Source: Treponema peruense (GTDB taxonomy: Bacteria > Spirochaetota > Spirochaetia > Treponematales > Treponemataceae). Taken from it: a stretch of DNA of 64,000 bases. A program made the translations under genes and the position numbers. Below are positions 42,817-53,200 of the stretch, in pieces (the stretch's first letter is position 1; every line of letters starts with the position of its first letter). The notes under the pieces are model-generated. The model ran no database searches, was not told the origin of the DNA, and saw only the letters and a list, made by a program, of their open reading frames with translations. The stretch lies in NCBI RefSeq assembly GCF_016117655.1, contig NZ_CP064936.1:496001-560000 (forward strand), written 5' to 3'.

Positions 42817-43245
42817 ATGAAAAAAATAATTGCATTATGTCTGGCGCTAGCAGGACTCGGAACAGCGGTTTTTGCAGAAAAGAATGGCAAATCTGCGGTA
42901 CAGGAATTCCGCGAGCAGATTCCGGCTATTACAGAAGGTGCGGGTGCTGCGGTAAAAGATCTTATTGACGGAATAGGAACTTCTGTTGAGTCTGCCGCAA
43001 AAACTATAGAAAATTATAAAATAGACAAAATAACCGGCAAACTCAAAGTGTGCGGCAAAGGTGAAGACATGGTTCTTACCTTAAAATGCGCCGGATGGGA
43101 AAACTATACAATAAAGACACCGTCACAAACGCAGAGTTCGCGCGACAAACTTGCAGTATTCAAAAACCGCCGCCTTACAATGAGCGGGGTGCTTAACCGT
43201 GAAAAAAAAGAATTCACGGTTGTGTCGTTTGAACTTGCAGAGTGA
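42817..43245 (+). CDS. Secreted hypothetical protein
   Basis: A 142-residue protein with a signal peptide (IIALCLALAGLGTAVFAEK). An amphipathic helix (VQEFREQIPAITEGAGAAVK) precedes a C-terminal beta domain (KLKVCGKGEDMVLTLKCAGWE, MSGVLNREKKEFTVVSFEL). The family is unknown. AAAGG is 9 nt before the ATG at 42817. It follows the M29 gene by 24 bp and is probably cotranscribed with it. Confidence 0.6.
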   Translation: MKKIIALCLALAGLGTAVFAEKNGKSAVQEFREQIPAITEGAGAAVKDLIDGIGTSVESAAKTIENYKIDKITGKLKVCGKGEDMVLTLKCAGWENYTIKTPSQTQSSRDKLAVFKNRRLTMSGVLNREKKEFTVVSFELAE

Positions 43246-43265
43246 CGTTATTTTTCAGCCTTTCT

Positions 43266-44105
43266 TTACAAAGACTTTATGGCTTCTGAAACCTGCTTTA
43301 ACTGCTCGCGGGTCATGTCTTCGTTGTGTTTGAGCATTGAAGCAGGAAAGCCGTATGCCTTTTCGAGGTCAGCGTCTGTCATTACTTCTTCGGGAGTGCC
43401 GTAGTCCATGTTTTTGTTGGGGTGGATAAGAAGCACTTTTTCTGCATAGCGGCGGCTTAAGTCAAGTTCGTGCATTGAAATAAACATTGCAGTCTTTGTC
43501 TGGTCAGAGTATTGCCTCAGGTATTCAAGGGCAGCGTTTTTCTGTCTGTCTTCCATGGCAAACATGGGCTCATCCATAAAGACTGCCGCACTTCCGTACA
43601 GAATGCTGAATGCCAGAAGCACGCGCTGTGTTTCGCCTTTGCTCAGTTCGGTAAGTTTGCGTCCCATTATTCCGTCAAGTTCAAAAACATCTGTTGCTTC
43701 TGAAAAAAGGTCGCCGCTGGATTTTATTCCCTTAGCGTTTGCTTTGAGTGCACCGTTTTTATAGACAAATTCCAGTAATTTCTGGGTTTCGTCTTCGCTT
43801 TCAAATTCCATGTTCTGGTAAATTACAGAAGCCAGAAGATTTTTCTTTTCTTCATCAAGTGCGGCGACGTCCTGCCCGAACAGTGTTACTTTTCCTGTCT
43901 GCGGAACAAGTCTTCCTGCGGCAAGCATTAAAAGCGTGGACTTACCGCATCCGTTCGGCCCGATAACGCTTGTAAATGCTGCCGGTATGCTTCCGGTAAA
44001 GCTTTCGAATACAGGAGACGGAACAATCTGCTTTCCCTGTGCGTCTAGGTCGCCTTCAACTGCGGGATATGTAAAAGAAACATTTGTAAAATCAAGACAA
44101 TTCAT
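43266..44105 (-). CDS. ABC transporter ATP-binding protein
   Basis: A 279-residue ATPase with Walker A GPNGCGKSTLL, Q-loop SVIYQNMEFES, signature LSKGETQRVLL, Walker B AVFMDEPMFAME and switch His ISMHELDLS. The layout recalls ModF-like or metal/cobalamin-type ATPases, but no permease gene is adjacent. The partner and substrate are unknown. The frame is open to 44225; the ATG at 44105 is chosen because a promoter ends 7 nt before it. Confidence 0.85.
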   Translation of the reverse strand: MNCLDFTNVSFTYPAVEGDLDAQGKQIVPSPVFESFTGSIPAAFTSVIGPNGCGKSTLLMLAAGRLVPQTGKVTLFGQDVAALDEEKKNLLASVIYQNMEFESEDETQKLLEFVYKNGALKANAKGIKSSGDLFSEATDVFELDGIMGRKLTELSKGETQRVLLAFSILYGSAAVFMDEPMFAMEDRQKNAALEYLRQYSDQTKTAMFISMHELDLSRRYAEKVLLIHPNKNMDYGTPEEVMTDADLEKAYGFPASMLKHNEDMTREQLKQVSEAIKSL

Positions 44106-44112
44106 GCTGTCA

Positions 44113-44141
44113 AGAATATATGAATTTGCACTTCTGTACAA
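44113..44141 (-). promoter_or_regulatory. Leaderless-type promoter of the ABC ATPase gene
   Basis: On the minus strand, TTGTAC (44136-44141) and TATTCT (44113-44118) are 17 bp apart. The ATG at 44105 follows by 7 nt. Confidence 0.65.
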
Positions 44142-44183
44142 GAACAACGGTGGCCGGGCGGAATTTCTGCGGACACTTCTTTG

Positions 44184-44212
44184 TTGCGTTACAGTCGTTT
44201 TTTTTATATAAT
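44184..44212 (+). promoter_or_regulatory. Leaderless-type promoter of the 125-residue hypothetical gene
   Basis: TTGCGT (44184-44189) and a perfect TATAAT (44207-44212) are 17 bp apart, with the ATG at 44219 following by 6 nt. Confidence 0.7.
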
Positions 44213-44218
44213 GAAGAA

Positions 44219-44596
44219 ATGGCATTCGGTAATTTATTTTCGCGTCTGTTCAGAAAAAAGTCAGACAAGCGCATAGCCGTTAAAGGCAATATATCTACAA
44301 GTCTTGTGGAACGCATTAATTCTTCTATGGATCTTCTTGTAATGAAGAGCGTAAACCTTAACGAACAGTGGAATTCAGAGCGTGAAACTATTTTAAAGCT
44401 GCGTGATGATGCAAAGAAATTTGTTGAAGTAGACGAAATTCTGGCCGCCAAGTTTGAACAGGACATTCTGGGAAGCATAACGGCCTTAAGTTCTTCGTGT
44501 GATGCGGCCCTTGCAGGAAAAAGCGATGCTGATGTAAAAAAATCTCTCGCAGCGTTGTCATCTGTTATAAGCCAGAGACTTTCACTTCAGAAATAG
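44219..44596 (+). CDS. Small helical hypothetical protein
   Basis: A 125-residue protein with a basic N-terminus (FSRLFRKKSDKR) and otherwise long helices (ERINSSMDLLVMKSVNLNEQW, DDAKKFVEVDEILAAKFEQDILGSI). It has no signal peptide and no recognised domain. Transcribed alone, divergently from the ABC ATPase. Confidence 0.6.
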   Translation: MAFGNLFSRLFRKKSDKRIAVKGNISTSLVERINSSMDLLVMKSVNLNEQWNSERETILKLRDDAKKFVEVDEILAAKFEQDILGSITALSSSCDAALAGKSDADVKKSLAALSSVISQRLSLQK

Positions 44597-44637
44597 CAGC
44601 AGTTCAGCCACTGTTCTGGTTTAGTTTTGATTCAGCC

Positions 44638-45498
44638 TTAATACGAAATGAATTGAGGAACAGCTGTTCCCTCTGTTTCGTTTACTGTAAGAAGACCGTA
44701 TTTTTTGTCGGCAAGAAAGGCATTTACTGTATATTCGGTAAAACTTCCCAAATCGCTGCTTTTCTGCGTGTGGATATGCCCTGCCACAAAAGTTTTTGCT
44801 TTGTTTCGGTTAAGAAGGACAATAAGTTTGTTTCTTTCGTCGGTATTCTGCATTGAAAAATAAAAGTGACCGTTTGCATAAAGAGGCACGTGAGTAAAGA
44901 AAAATTTTGGCTTTGTGTCACCTGAAACTGCTTCGTAAAGGCTTTGCATCTGTGTTGTTCCGAGTGAGCCTCCTGCCGAATCAAGAAAATACCAGCTTAT
45001 GTTTTTTGTGCTGAATCTGTAAAAGGATGTTGTTTCGCCGAGCACTTCTTTATAATACTTCCAGCCTGTGTTAAAAAGGTCGTGGTTTCCTACTACATTG
45101 AATGTGGGTATTCCTAATTTGTCAAGCTTATCCTGAATTTTTTCTTTGTAGTCCCGGAATTCACTTTCGTAACCGTGTTCGGCAATGTCTCCAAGACAGA
45201 TGCAGAATTTTGGTCTTTGCGAAAGATTTTTGACCGAAGAAAGAAAGTCTTCATCGCGTCTGTTGTTTCCTTTTATGCCTGAATTTGCACCAAAGTGAAC
45301 GTCTGTTATTACAAGCACTGTATATTCATCACCAAGCGATTGGAACAGGTCAGAAGGAAGCGTTACTTCTTTTATTGAAGCGGCCCTTTCGTCTGCGCGC
45401 GACTGCCTGTAAAAGGCTTCTTCCAGTCCGTAACGGCATGAAATATTTGCAAAAGAAAGAATTGCGGCTGCCGCAATGCAGATGTGTGTTTTTTTCAT
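44638..45498 (-). CDS. Calcineurin-like metallophosphoesterase lipoprotein
   Basis: A 286-residue protein with a lipoprotein-like signal (AAAAILSFANISC). Five metallophosphoesterase motifs are in order: VITDVHFG, LGDIAEHG, VGNHD, FTHVPLY and AGHIHTQ. It is probably exported and hydrolyses a phosphoester; the substrate is unknown. It follows the predicted barrel gene by 3 bp, and the sirtuin gene precedes that, so three genes form one operon. Confidence 0.87.
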   Translation of the reverse strand: MKKTHICIAAAAILSFANISCRYGLEEAFYRQSRADERAASIKEVTLPSDLFQSLGDEYTVLVITDVHFGANSGIKGNNRRDEDFLSSVKNLSQRPKFCICLGDIAEHGYESEFRDYKEKIQDKLDKLGIPTFNVVGNHDLFNTGWKYYKEVLGETTSFYRFSTKNISWYFLDSAGGSLGTTQMQSLYEAVSGDTKPKFFFTHVPLYANGHFYFSMQNTDERNKLIVLLNRNKAKTFVAGHIHTQKSSDLGSFTEYTVNAFLADKKYGLLTVNETEGTAVPQFISY

Positions 45499-45501
45499 AT
45501 T

Positions 45502-46233
45502 CTACAGCCTCATCTGAAAGTATGTTCTGAATGTGGCGCCTATAAAATTTGCGCTCAGTGTCATAAAGTCAATGTATTTTGCTTCAATGTCAATGCCGGC
45601 CGCCATTTTCTGTGAAATATTGAACTGCGTTGTAAACTTGAAGTTCGGTGCAAAAAAGAGCATGTAACTGTAGTATGAGTACGAGGACAGGGAAAACATA
45701 AACTGAATGCGCTCCGCGGGGTAAAGACCGAATTCCATTTTTGCGGCAAGGCTTTCATTGTTGAGTAAAAGCCGGTCGTCTTCGGAGACAAGAAGATTTG
45801 ACCTTTTGTGCAGAAAAAGAACATCGGCTTCGAAAGAAAATAATTTTTTTGTCCTGTACTTGAAAAATAATCCCGGAAGAAAGTCAAATTCTGAAAAAAC
45901 TTTTGGGGTCGAATTAAAGTGCGCAATTATTCCGGGGCCAAGATTGAAGCGCGAAAAAAATGTCGGTGCGTAAATAATCTGTGTGGTTATGTCTGTAACT
46001 TCGTTTGTCTGTTTTATTCCGCCTTCAAAAAGAAGCTCTTTGCAATCTATGCCCAGTCTGGCGTCTATTCCGCCGGCTTTGGGAACAAAATCTGAACCTG
46101 TTCTGAGTGAAATGCCGCTCTGAACGACAAGAGTCGGGGTCGGTGTAAAAAAATTGACGCTTTTTGCAACGGCAGGCGCTGCGGCAAGTGTTGATGCAAA
46201 AAAAACGGCTGTTAACAGGGTGCGTATTTTCAC
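45502..46233 (-). CDS. Putative outer-membrane beta-barrel protein
   Basis: A 243-residue protein with a signal peptide (LLTAVFFASTLAAAPAVAK) and alternating amphipathic strands (TLVVQSGISLRTGSDFVP, GIDIEAKYIDFMTLSANFIGATFRTYFQMRL). The carboxyl end FQMRL suits a barrel. It starts with GTG at 46233, whose G is shared with the sirtuin stop codon (TAGTG). No family is recognised. Confidence 0.6.
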   Translation of the reverse strand: MKIRTLLTAVFFASTLAAAPAVAKSVNFFTPTPTLVVQSGISLRTGSDFVPKAGGIDARLGIDCKELLFEGGIKQTNEVTDITTQIIYAPTFFSRFNLGPGIIAHFNSTPKVFSEFDFLPGLFFKYRTKKLFSFEADVLFLHKRSNLLVSEDDRLLLNNESLAAKMEFGLYPAERIQFMFSLSSYSYYSYMLFFAPNFKFTTQFNISQKMAAGIDIEAKYIDFMTLSANFIGATFRTYFQMRL

Positions 46234-47000
46234 TATTCGTCCCTTTTTGTGCCTGCTGCCTGTACAGAAACTGCACCAAGCACTTTTCCAATGCTGTCAT
46301 GAATTGCCAGGTCTGCGTTTGAGTCAAATGCGCCTGCATCCCGGTTGATGAGAACGAGTTTTGTTCCGCGGAAGTAGTTTACAAGACCTGCAGCCGGGTA
46401 TACAGAAAGTGATGTTCCGCCGATTATGAGTGTGTCTGCCTTTGAAATGGCGTCAATGGCTGCGTTTACGGTATTTGTGTCCAGCGCTTCTTCGTAAAGT
46501 ACAACGTCGGGTTTTATAACGGCACCGCATTCATCACAGCGTGGAACAAGATTTTCGTCTGAATGCGAAAGTATGTAGTCTAGGCCGAACTTTTTTGCGC
46601 ATGAAGTGCAAGTGTTTCTTAAAACGCTTCCGTGAAGTTCAAGCACGTTTGTGCTTCCTGCTGCCTGGTGAAGCCCGTCTATGTTCTGGGTCACAACTGC
46701 AGTAAGTTTGCCTGCACGTTCAAGTTCTGCAAGTTTCAGATGCGCTGCGTTTGGTTTTATTCCGGTTACAAGCATCTTTTTTCTGTAAAACCGGTAGAAT
46801 TCCGGGGTGTTTGCAAAAAAGAATGTTTTGCTCAGAATTTCTTCGGGGGCATAATCCCATTCCTGGTTGTAAAGACCGTCAACGCTTCTGAAGTCGGGAA
46901 TTCCGCTTTCTGTAGAAACGCCCGCACCACCAAAAAAAACAATGCGGTGGCTTTCATCTACAATCTGCTGAAACTTCTGTTTTTGTTCTTTTGTTTCCAT
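46233..47000 (-). CDS. NAD-dependent protein deacylase (sirtuin)
   Basis: The 255-residue Sir2-family protein shows FFGGAGVSTESGIPDFRS (NAD site), VTQNIDGLHQAAG with the catalytic His in LELHGSVL, a C4 zinc site (CTSCAKKF and CDECGAVIKPDVVLYEE) and LIIGGTSLSVYPA. It removes acyl groups from lysines using NAD. The ATG at 47000 has GGAG upstream. A promoter TTGAAA-16-TACAAT lies at 47020-47047. Confidence 0.94.
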   Translation of the reverse strand: METKEQKQKFQQIVDESHRIVFFGGAGVSTESGIPDFRSVDGLYNQEWDYAPEEILSKTFFFANTPEFYRFYRKKMLVTGIKPNAAHLKLAELERAGKLTAVVTQNIDGLHQAAGSTNVLELHGSVLRNTCTSCAKKFGLDYILSHSDENLVPRCDECGAVIKPDVVLYEEALDTNTVNAAIDAISKADTLIIGGTSLSVYPAAGLVNYFRGTKLVLINRDAGAFDSNADLAIHDSIGKVLGAVSVQAAGTKRDE

Positions 47001-47019
47001 TTTTTCTCCGGATATATCT

Positions 47020-47047
47020 ATTGTAGCATAAAATACAGAGATTTCAA
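47020..47047 (-). promoter_or_regulatory. Promoter of the sirtuin operon
   Basis: On the minus strand, TTGAAA (47042-47047) and TACAAT (47020-47025) are 16 bp apart. The leader is about 12 nt with a GGAG site. Confidence 0.6.
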
Positions 47048-47074
47048 AATAAAACATTGGATAAATTTATTAAA

Positions 47075-47104
47075 TTGGACATTTTTGAGAAATGGTGGTA
47101 AAAT
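47075..47104 (+). promoter_or_regulatory. Promoter of the giant Ig-like repeat protein gene
   Basis: TTGGAC (47075-47080) and TAAAAT (47099-47104) are 18 bp apart. The leader to the ATG at 47203 would be about 92 nt, unusually long for this window, and contains GGAG near its end. Confidence 0.5.
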
Positions 47105-47202
47105 ATGAGTGCTTTTTTGTGAATTTTATTCCGATAAAGAAGAGGATTTTCAAAGTATTTCCAGAAACCAGGTTTTTGGATATTTACGGTTTGGAGCAGT
47201 CT

Positions 47203-50200
47203 ATGAATAAAAAGTTTACAGTTTTATCAGTAATTATGGCTTTTGCATCGGTTTTTGTCTGGGCAAAGAAAGATGTATCAGAGATTTCTGTCGGTGCCAA
47301 AAACAGCTGGCAGGAAAAGTTTGATATAAACGAAAAAAAGCCCGGCAAGTACAACATTATGGTTACTGCAGAAGACAAAGCCGGTAATGTGGCCGTAGAA
47401 GGACCTTACAATATTTACATAGACCCCGAATCTGACCTTCCTGTAGTGGGAATAACGAATCCTGCCGAAGGAATGCGTGTGCCGGGTAACCTTAACATAG
47501 TCGGAACATGTATTGATGACGATACTGTTACCGGCGTTTACCTTGTTCTGGACGGCGATGAAGAAAACCCGGTTAAGGCAGAAGGCACTGAATTCTGGTC
47601 ATATTATCTTCCTACAACCGAACTTCTTGAAGGACCGCATACTATAGAAGTTTACGGTGTCGATGACGGAAACCCCGGTGCGTACAAAGATGCGGACGGC
47701 AATGTTGATGAAACAAAGGTTGTCCCCAAGACAGGCCGCCGTGCCAAAGTTATGTGGCAGCTTGACCGCCGTGCCCCTGTTATTGAAGTTACAAACAAAT
47801 ACATGGGAGAACTTGTAAGCGGAAAAATGACCCTTGCCGGACGTGTTACCGACGGAAACGGCATAAAGAGCCTTGAGTACAGTCTTGACGGCGGAAAATA
47901 CTATAAAGACGTTAAACTTAAATATTCAAAATACAAGGAAACCGACAAAAACGGAAACTCCGGCGAATGGAGGTTTGAAGTTCCGGTAGATACGACAAAG
48001 TTCGGCGACGGGGCTTCTGCCTGCTGGTTCAAGGCAACTGACTGCGCCGGTTCCATAGGAAACTTTGCATTCCTTTATTTTATAGATAATACCAAACCTG
48101 ATGTAAAAATAGTGTCGCCTGCAGAAGGAGAAGCCGCAAACGGAATATTCACTGTCGCCGGATACGCAAAAGACATTATAGGGCTTTCAAAACTTACATG
48201 GCAGTGGGGAAGTGAAACCGGCGAATTTACCCTTACACCGGGAAACCCTTACTGGATCAAAGAAGTCAATTCAATAGGAAAGTCAAAGTCAGAAACCTTC
48301 AGTGTAACCGCCGTTGATACAATGGGGAACACAGTTACCGTAAAAAGGGTAATACCTTTGGACCAGGAAGCAGACAAACCTGTTGTAACTGTAGGATATC
48401 CTTCTGCGGGAACTGTCGTGGAAGGTTCAGACGGTTCACTTTACCTGCGCGGTTTTGTAACAGACGACGACGGTCCTGCAAGCGTGACATTTTCTGTAGA
48501 CGGCGGTGAAGAGCATACACTGGACTGTTCCGGCGTATTCTATGCTTCTGTTCCGGGGGAATTTGCAGCCGGCAGCCACACACTTTCACTTTACGCAACA
48601 GACAAATTCGGTTTAAGGGGAAACACGGTAACATCTGCATTTGTTTCAAAAGGTTCACCTGTTTCTTTTGCACAGCCTGAATATACTTCTTCCGGAACAA
48701 AAACTGCATTTACCGACGGAATGACAGTAAACCCCGAAGCAGACGGAACCTACGGAATACGCGTTTCTTCTGACTGCGGGCTTTCTTCGGTAAGCTGGAG
48801 CGTGGACTGGGGCACAACCGGAACAATTCCCGGAAGCCTTACACTTGCCGGCGGTGAAAAAAGTGCATACGTAAGTATTCCGCTTTATGGTGACAACTTT
48901 CCGTGGGGCGTTTCAAAAATAACTGTTAAGGCAACAGACATTTACGGCCGCGAGTCGGTAAAAAATTCTATTGTTAACGTACTGGATCTTACAAAGATAA
49001 ATACTTCTGCACCGGGCGTTTACTTTGACGACTCCTATGTAGAAGAAGACGGTGCAGTTCTGGCAGGAGACATTCCTGTTGCGGGATATTTTGCAGGCGG
49101 AACCATCGCTCTTGTAGAAACAGTTCCTGCAATGCGTGCGGTTTCTGTAACAAATGAAGGAAACGTAATTCTTGTTTCTTCGGCCGCATCTTCAAAAGAA
49201 TTTTCCGTAAGGGTCACTACAGATGCTGGTGCTGTTTACGAGTCACGCGCAATGCACTTTTACGAAAAACCCGTGCTTCCTTCAATAACACTTGACCCGT
49301 CTGACTCTTACAATACAGAGCGCGGAATTCCGTTCAGCTTTGAAACAACTGACACCACACTTTCCATAAGCGGAAAAGTCACTTCTGCGGGAGCGGCTAC
49401 ACTTAAGTACAGAATTCTTGCGGTCAGGGCCGAAATGCCGTCTTCTGCAGGAGGTCTTGTTGTTTCTTCGGCTCCTGTAACTCCTACAGAATTTACAGAT
49501 ATTTCATTGAGCCGCCGCGGAAATTTTACGCTGGACAATCTTGGTTTTGATACTTTTGCAGACGGAATTTCTGTCGTGGAGTTTGTTGCAGAAGACGAGG
49601 CTGGAAACAAAACTGCAGCCGCGGTGTTTGTAAGAAAAATTCCGTATGCACCGGCTGAACCTGTTGTGGGTGCGGACGGAAAACCTGTAAAAAAAGATGT
49701 TCCGCGCGTGTACTGGCTTAGCGGACACGATTATTACGGCGTCTGCGTTTACCAGGGAACAGTCGACTCTGAGTTCAAATATGTGCGTGCAGATGAAGTG
49801 CGTGCAGATGCGGCCCCGATGGTATTTACCGTAACACCGACTGACCTTGAGGCAAACAAAAAAGCGTCTTCCTATTCTTCAGAGCCGCTGAGCGTACGTT
49901 CTGAAAGCAGACTTTCTGCAGCAATTTCTACTGTAGACGGTGCGGCTTACAAAAACGGAATGACAATTGTTCTTGACAGAAACACTTCTGCAGAAGCAGG
50001 CCGCAAAGCCGTTGTTCAGATTAAGTCAAATGCAGCCGTTTCAAATGTTGCATATAAAATAGAAGGAACAGAAACTGCCGGCGGAAACTCTTTGCAGAAT
50101 GGTTCTGCCGCTGTGAAAACAATTACCGACGGACGCGAATACCAGGCAGAAATTCCGCTTGCAAATCTTCCTGCGGGAATTACAAAAATTTCTGCTGTGG

Positions 50201-53200
50201 TAACTGATGCAACAGGCGCAAAAAAGACTGCAACAGGAACAATTGTTATTTTAAGAAATCATGCAGTTCTGGACAGTGAGCCGCGCGTTTACTGGACTGC
50301 TTCTGACGGCGTGTACTTTGACAGTGAACGCAGTGCTTATGTTCTTAAAGACGGAGCTTCTCTTACAGGATACGCAAATGTTCCTTCAGAAGTTACGGCT
50401 TCTGTGCGCGGCGGAACAGCAGGTCTTGAAGTAAGCTGCGAGTCAAAGCTCATTAAGCTTAAGGCAACAGCCGACGGTGTTTACAAAAATGTGGCCGTAA
50501 GACTTACCGGAAGCGACGGTTCAAAATATGACGCATCTTCTGTAAATATAATTGCAGATTCAGCATTGCCTTCGATAACTCTTGCAAAGTCCTTTAACCT
50601 TAACTTTGTGGGAAGCAAATTCGACATAGAAGGAACGGTTTCTGATGCAAACGGAATAAACAGCCTTGAATATGCACTTTGGGATGAAAAACCTGCCGCT
50701 GTTCCGGCTGAAGGAAAATCAAAGTCTTCTGAAAAAACTCAGGCTTTGGAAGAACAGACTGCCGTTCCCGAACCAGTGTGGAATTCTGTCAGGGTTACAA
50801 AGAGCGGTGCTTTCTATTCAGAAATAAATCTTGACAGTTTTGAAGACGGATATGTTCCGGTTACGCTGCGTGCAACTGACGGTACTGGACGCGTTTCTTA
50901 TTTTAACGGAACTGTCTTTAAGGACACAACTGCGCCTTTGGTAAGTGTTATTATTCCTGAAGCCGGTGCTGTCATTAACGGTGAAAATACAATTGCATTC
51001 TCTGTAAAGGATAACGGTCTTGTTCAGAATATAGTTTACAGGGACGACAACGGCGCAAACAAAAATTCATTTGACATTTACAAAACGCCTGATATGGTTC
51101 CGCTTAAGACAAAACAGGATGATGAAGGTACAGAAGTAAAATACCGCGACGAAAATGACATTAACGTTACGCTCAATTCTTCTATGCCGAATGCCCGCGT
51201 CGGAACAAAAATCATGCCTGTCGGTAACGGAATGTCTTTTGTGTTTACTGACGCTTTGGGGAATTCAACTTCTGTAAACAAGTGGGAATTCTCTGTTGAC
51301 GAAGAGAGCGACAAGCCGCGTGCAGAAATTCACCTTCCCGAAGAAAACCAGGTAATTACTACTGACTTTACGATTACTGGTGTTATTTACGATGATGACG
51401 GTCCGTGCAAAGTTCTGTTCAAAATAGATGACGGTGAGTACCAGACTGTTTCTGAAGAACTTGCTTCGAGTTACAAAATAAATGTTCCGCTTGCTGCAAT
51501 GACAGACAACGAACATACGGTTACTGTTTACGCAGTTGACATTAACGGTGTGCGCGGTGACAGTGTTTCACGTAAGTTCAGGATTTCGCTTGAAGAACCG
51601 AAGGGCGGTGTAACCCTTCCCGAAATAAGCAGCACCGTAAAGGAAACTGTTGAAATAAAAGGATGGGCAAGCGACAAAAACGGAATAAGTCGCGTCCAGG
51701 TTTCTGTAGATAACGGCGCTACGTTCAACGACGCAAAGGGTACTACGGAATGGTCTTATACTTTTGACACACGCATTATTCAGGACGGAACCCACGTTGT
51801 GTTCATAAAGATTTGGGACGGCTACGGAATTACCGGCCTTTATTCTTCGCTTATCAATATAGACAACACTGCGCCCAGTCTTTCATTGGAACTGCCGCTT
51901 GACGATTCCAAAACGACAAAAAATATTTTCTTTAGCGGTCAGACAACAGACAATATTGGTCTTACCGATCTTTACATTACGGTAAGAAGTCTTGACAACA
52001 AAAAGATTCCGGAGCGTCTTTCAAAGAGAAATCTTGTTCCTGATGAAATTATTTCACAGGCGCTCGATATTTCTGAACTGGACAACGGTTTCTACAATAT
52101 TGAACTTACAGGAACAGATGCTGCCGGCAATATTACGCGTGTAAGCCGCAACATTCAGCTTGACAAGACAAAGCCGCTTGCAAAGATAGATCTGCTTTAT
52201 CCTCTTAACGGTTCATCGCATTCAGGCATGTTCAACATTTATGGTACTGCAGTAAGCGAGCATGAAGACCCGGTTGTGAGCATTGACCTCTATCTTGACG
52301 GACATCTTGTTCCGGGGCTTGAAAGTGCACAGGTGACCCCGAGCGGATACTTTAAGTTCCTTATGAAACAGACATTTGCTACTGCCGGCCAGGAAGTTTC
52401 TGAACAAGATTCTTCTGAAGACGGAACAGAATCTGCAGTTGCAGAGCCGTTTGTTCTTAAGGATGGTGAACACAGGTACCAGGCTGTTGCTGTCACAAAA
52501 AGCGGAAAACGCATTATTTCGAATGAGCAGACTTTTATTTACAATTCTTACGGTCCGTGGGTTACGCTCGACACATTCACTTACGGCGACTTTGCAATGA
52601 ACCGTCCTCTTCTTAAGGGAAAATCCGGTTATGAGGTAAGCCCCGAAGAAGCGGCACTCCTTAAGGACAAAGCCACGCCGAGTGAAGTAAAAGCTGCCAT
52701 TGCCGCAAAAAAAGTACGCCAGGTTTTCATAAGCTTTAACAACGGAAAGACTTACGAGCCTGTTTCTGACGTTAACAAGGGTGCATGGCAGTACCGCGTT
52801 GAAAATCTTGATATTCCGGCCGGACTTCATTTTATGCTCATCAAGGCAGAAATGTATAACGGTGAAAATGCAATGACTAGGGTTGTTGTACAGGTAGACA
52901 GAACGCTGCCGTCAATAAGACTCATTTCACCGGGCGAAGGCGGAAGATACAATCAGGAACTCAAGTTTGACGGTCTTTCTTCTGACAACATTGACCTTAA
53001 GAACGTAAATCTTTTCCTGCGCAAGGGAGACAAGGCTTCTTACGAGGTTCCGGGATTCATTCAGGGACTTTACTTTGATGTTTCTATGTGGGGCGCAACT
53101 TTCTACAACGTGGGAATAGGCCTTACGGCCTTTGACAATGCCGTTAAAGTTCAGGCAAACTTCGGACAGTTTACGCAGGAACAGAGAGATATGGTAAGTG

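Noticed and set aside
52222-52830. 202-residue minus-strand frame inside the giant surface protein gene
   Set aside because: The forward frame is continuous for over 2100 codons with clear domain repeats; the reverse frame has no support.
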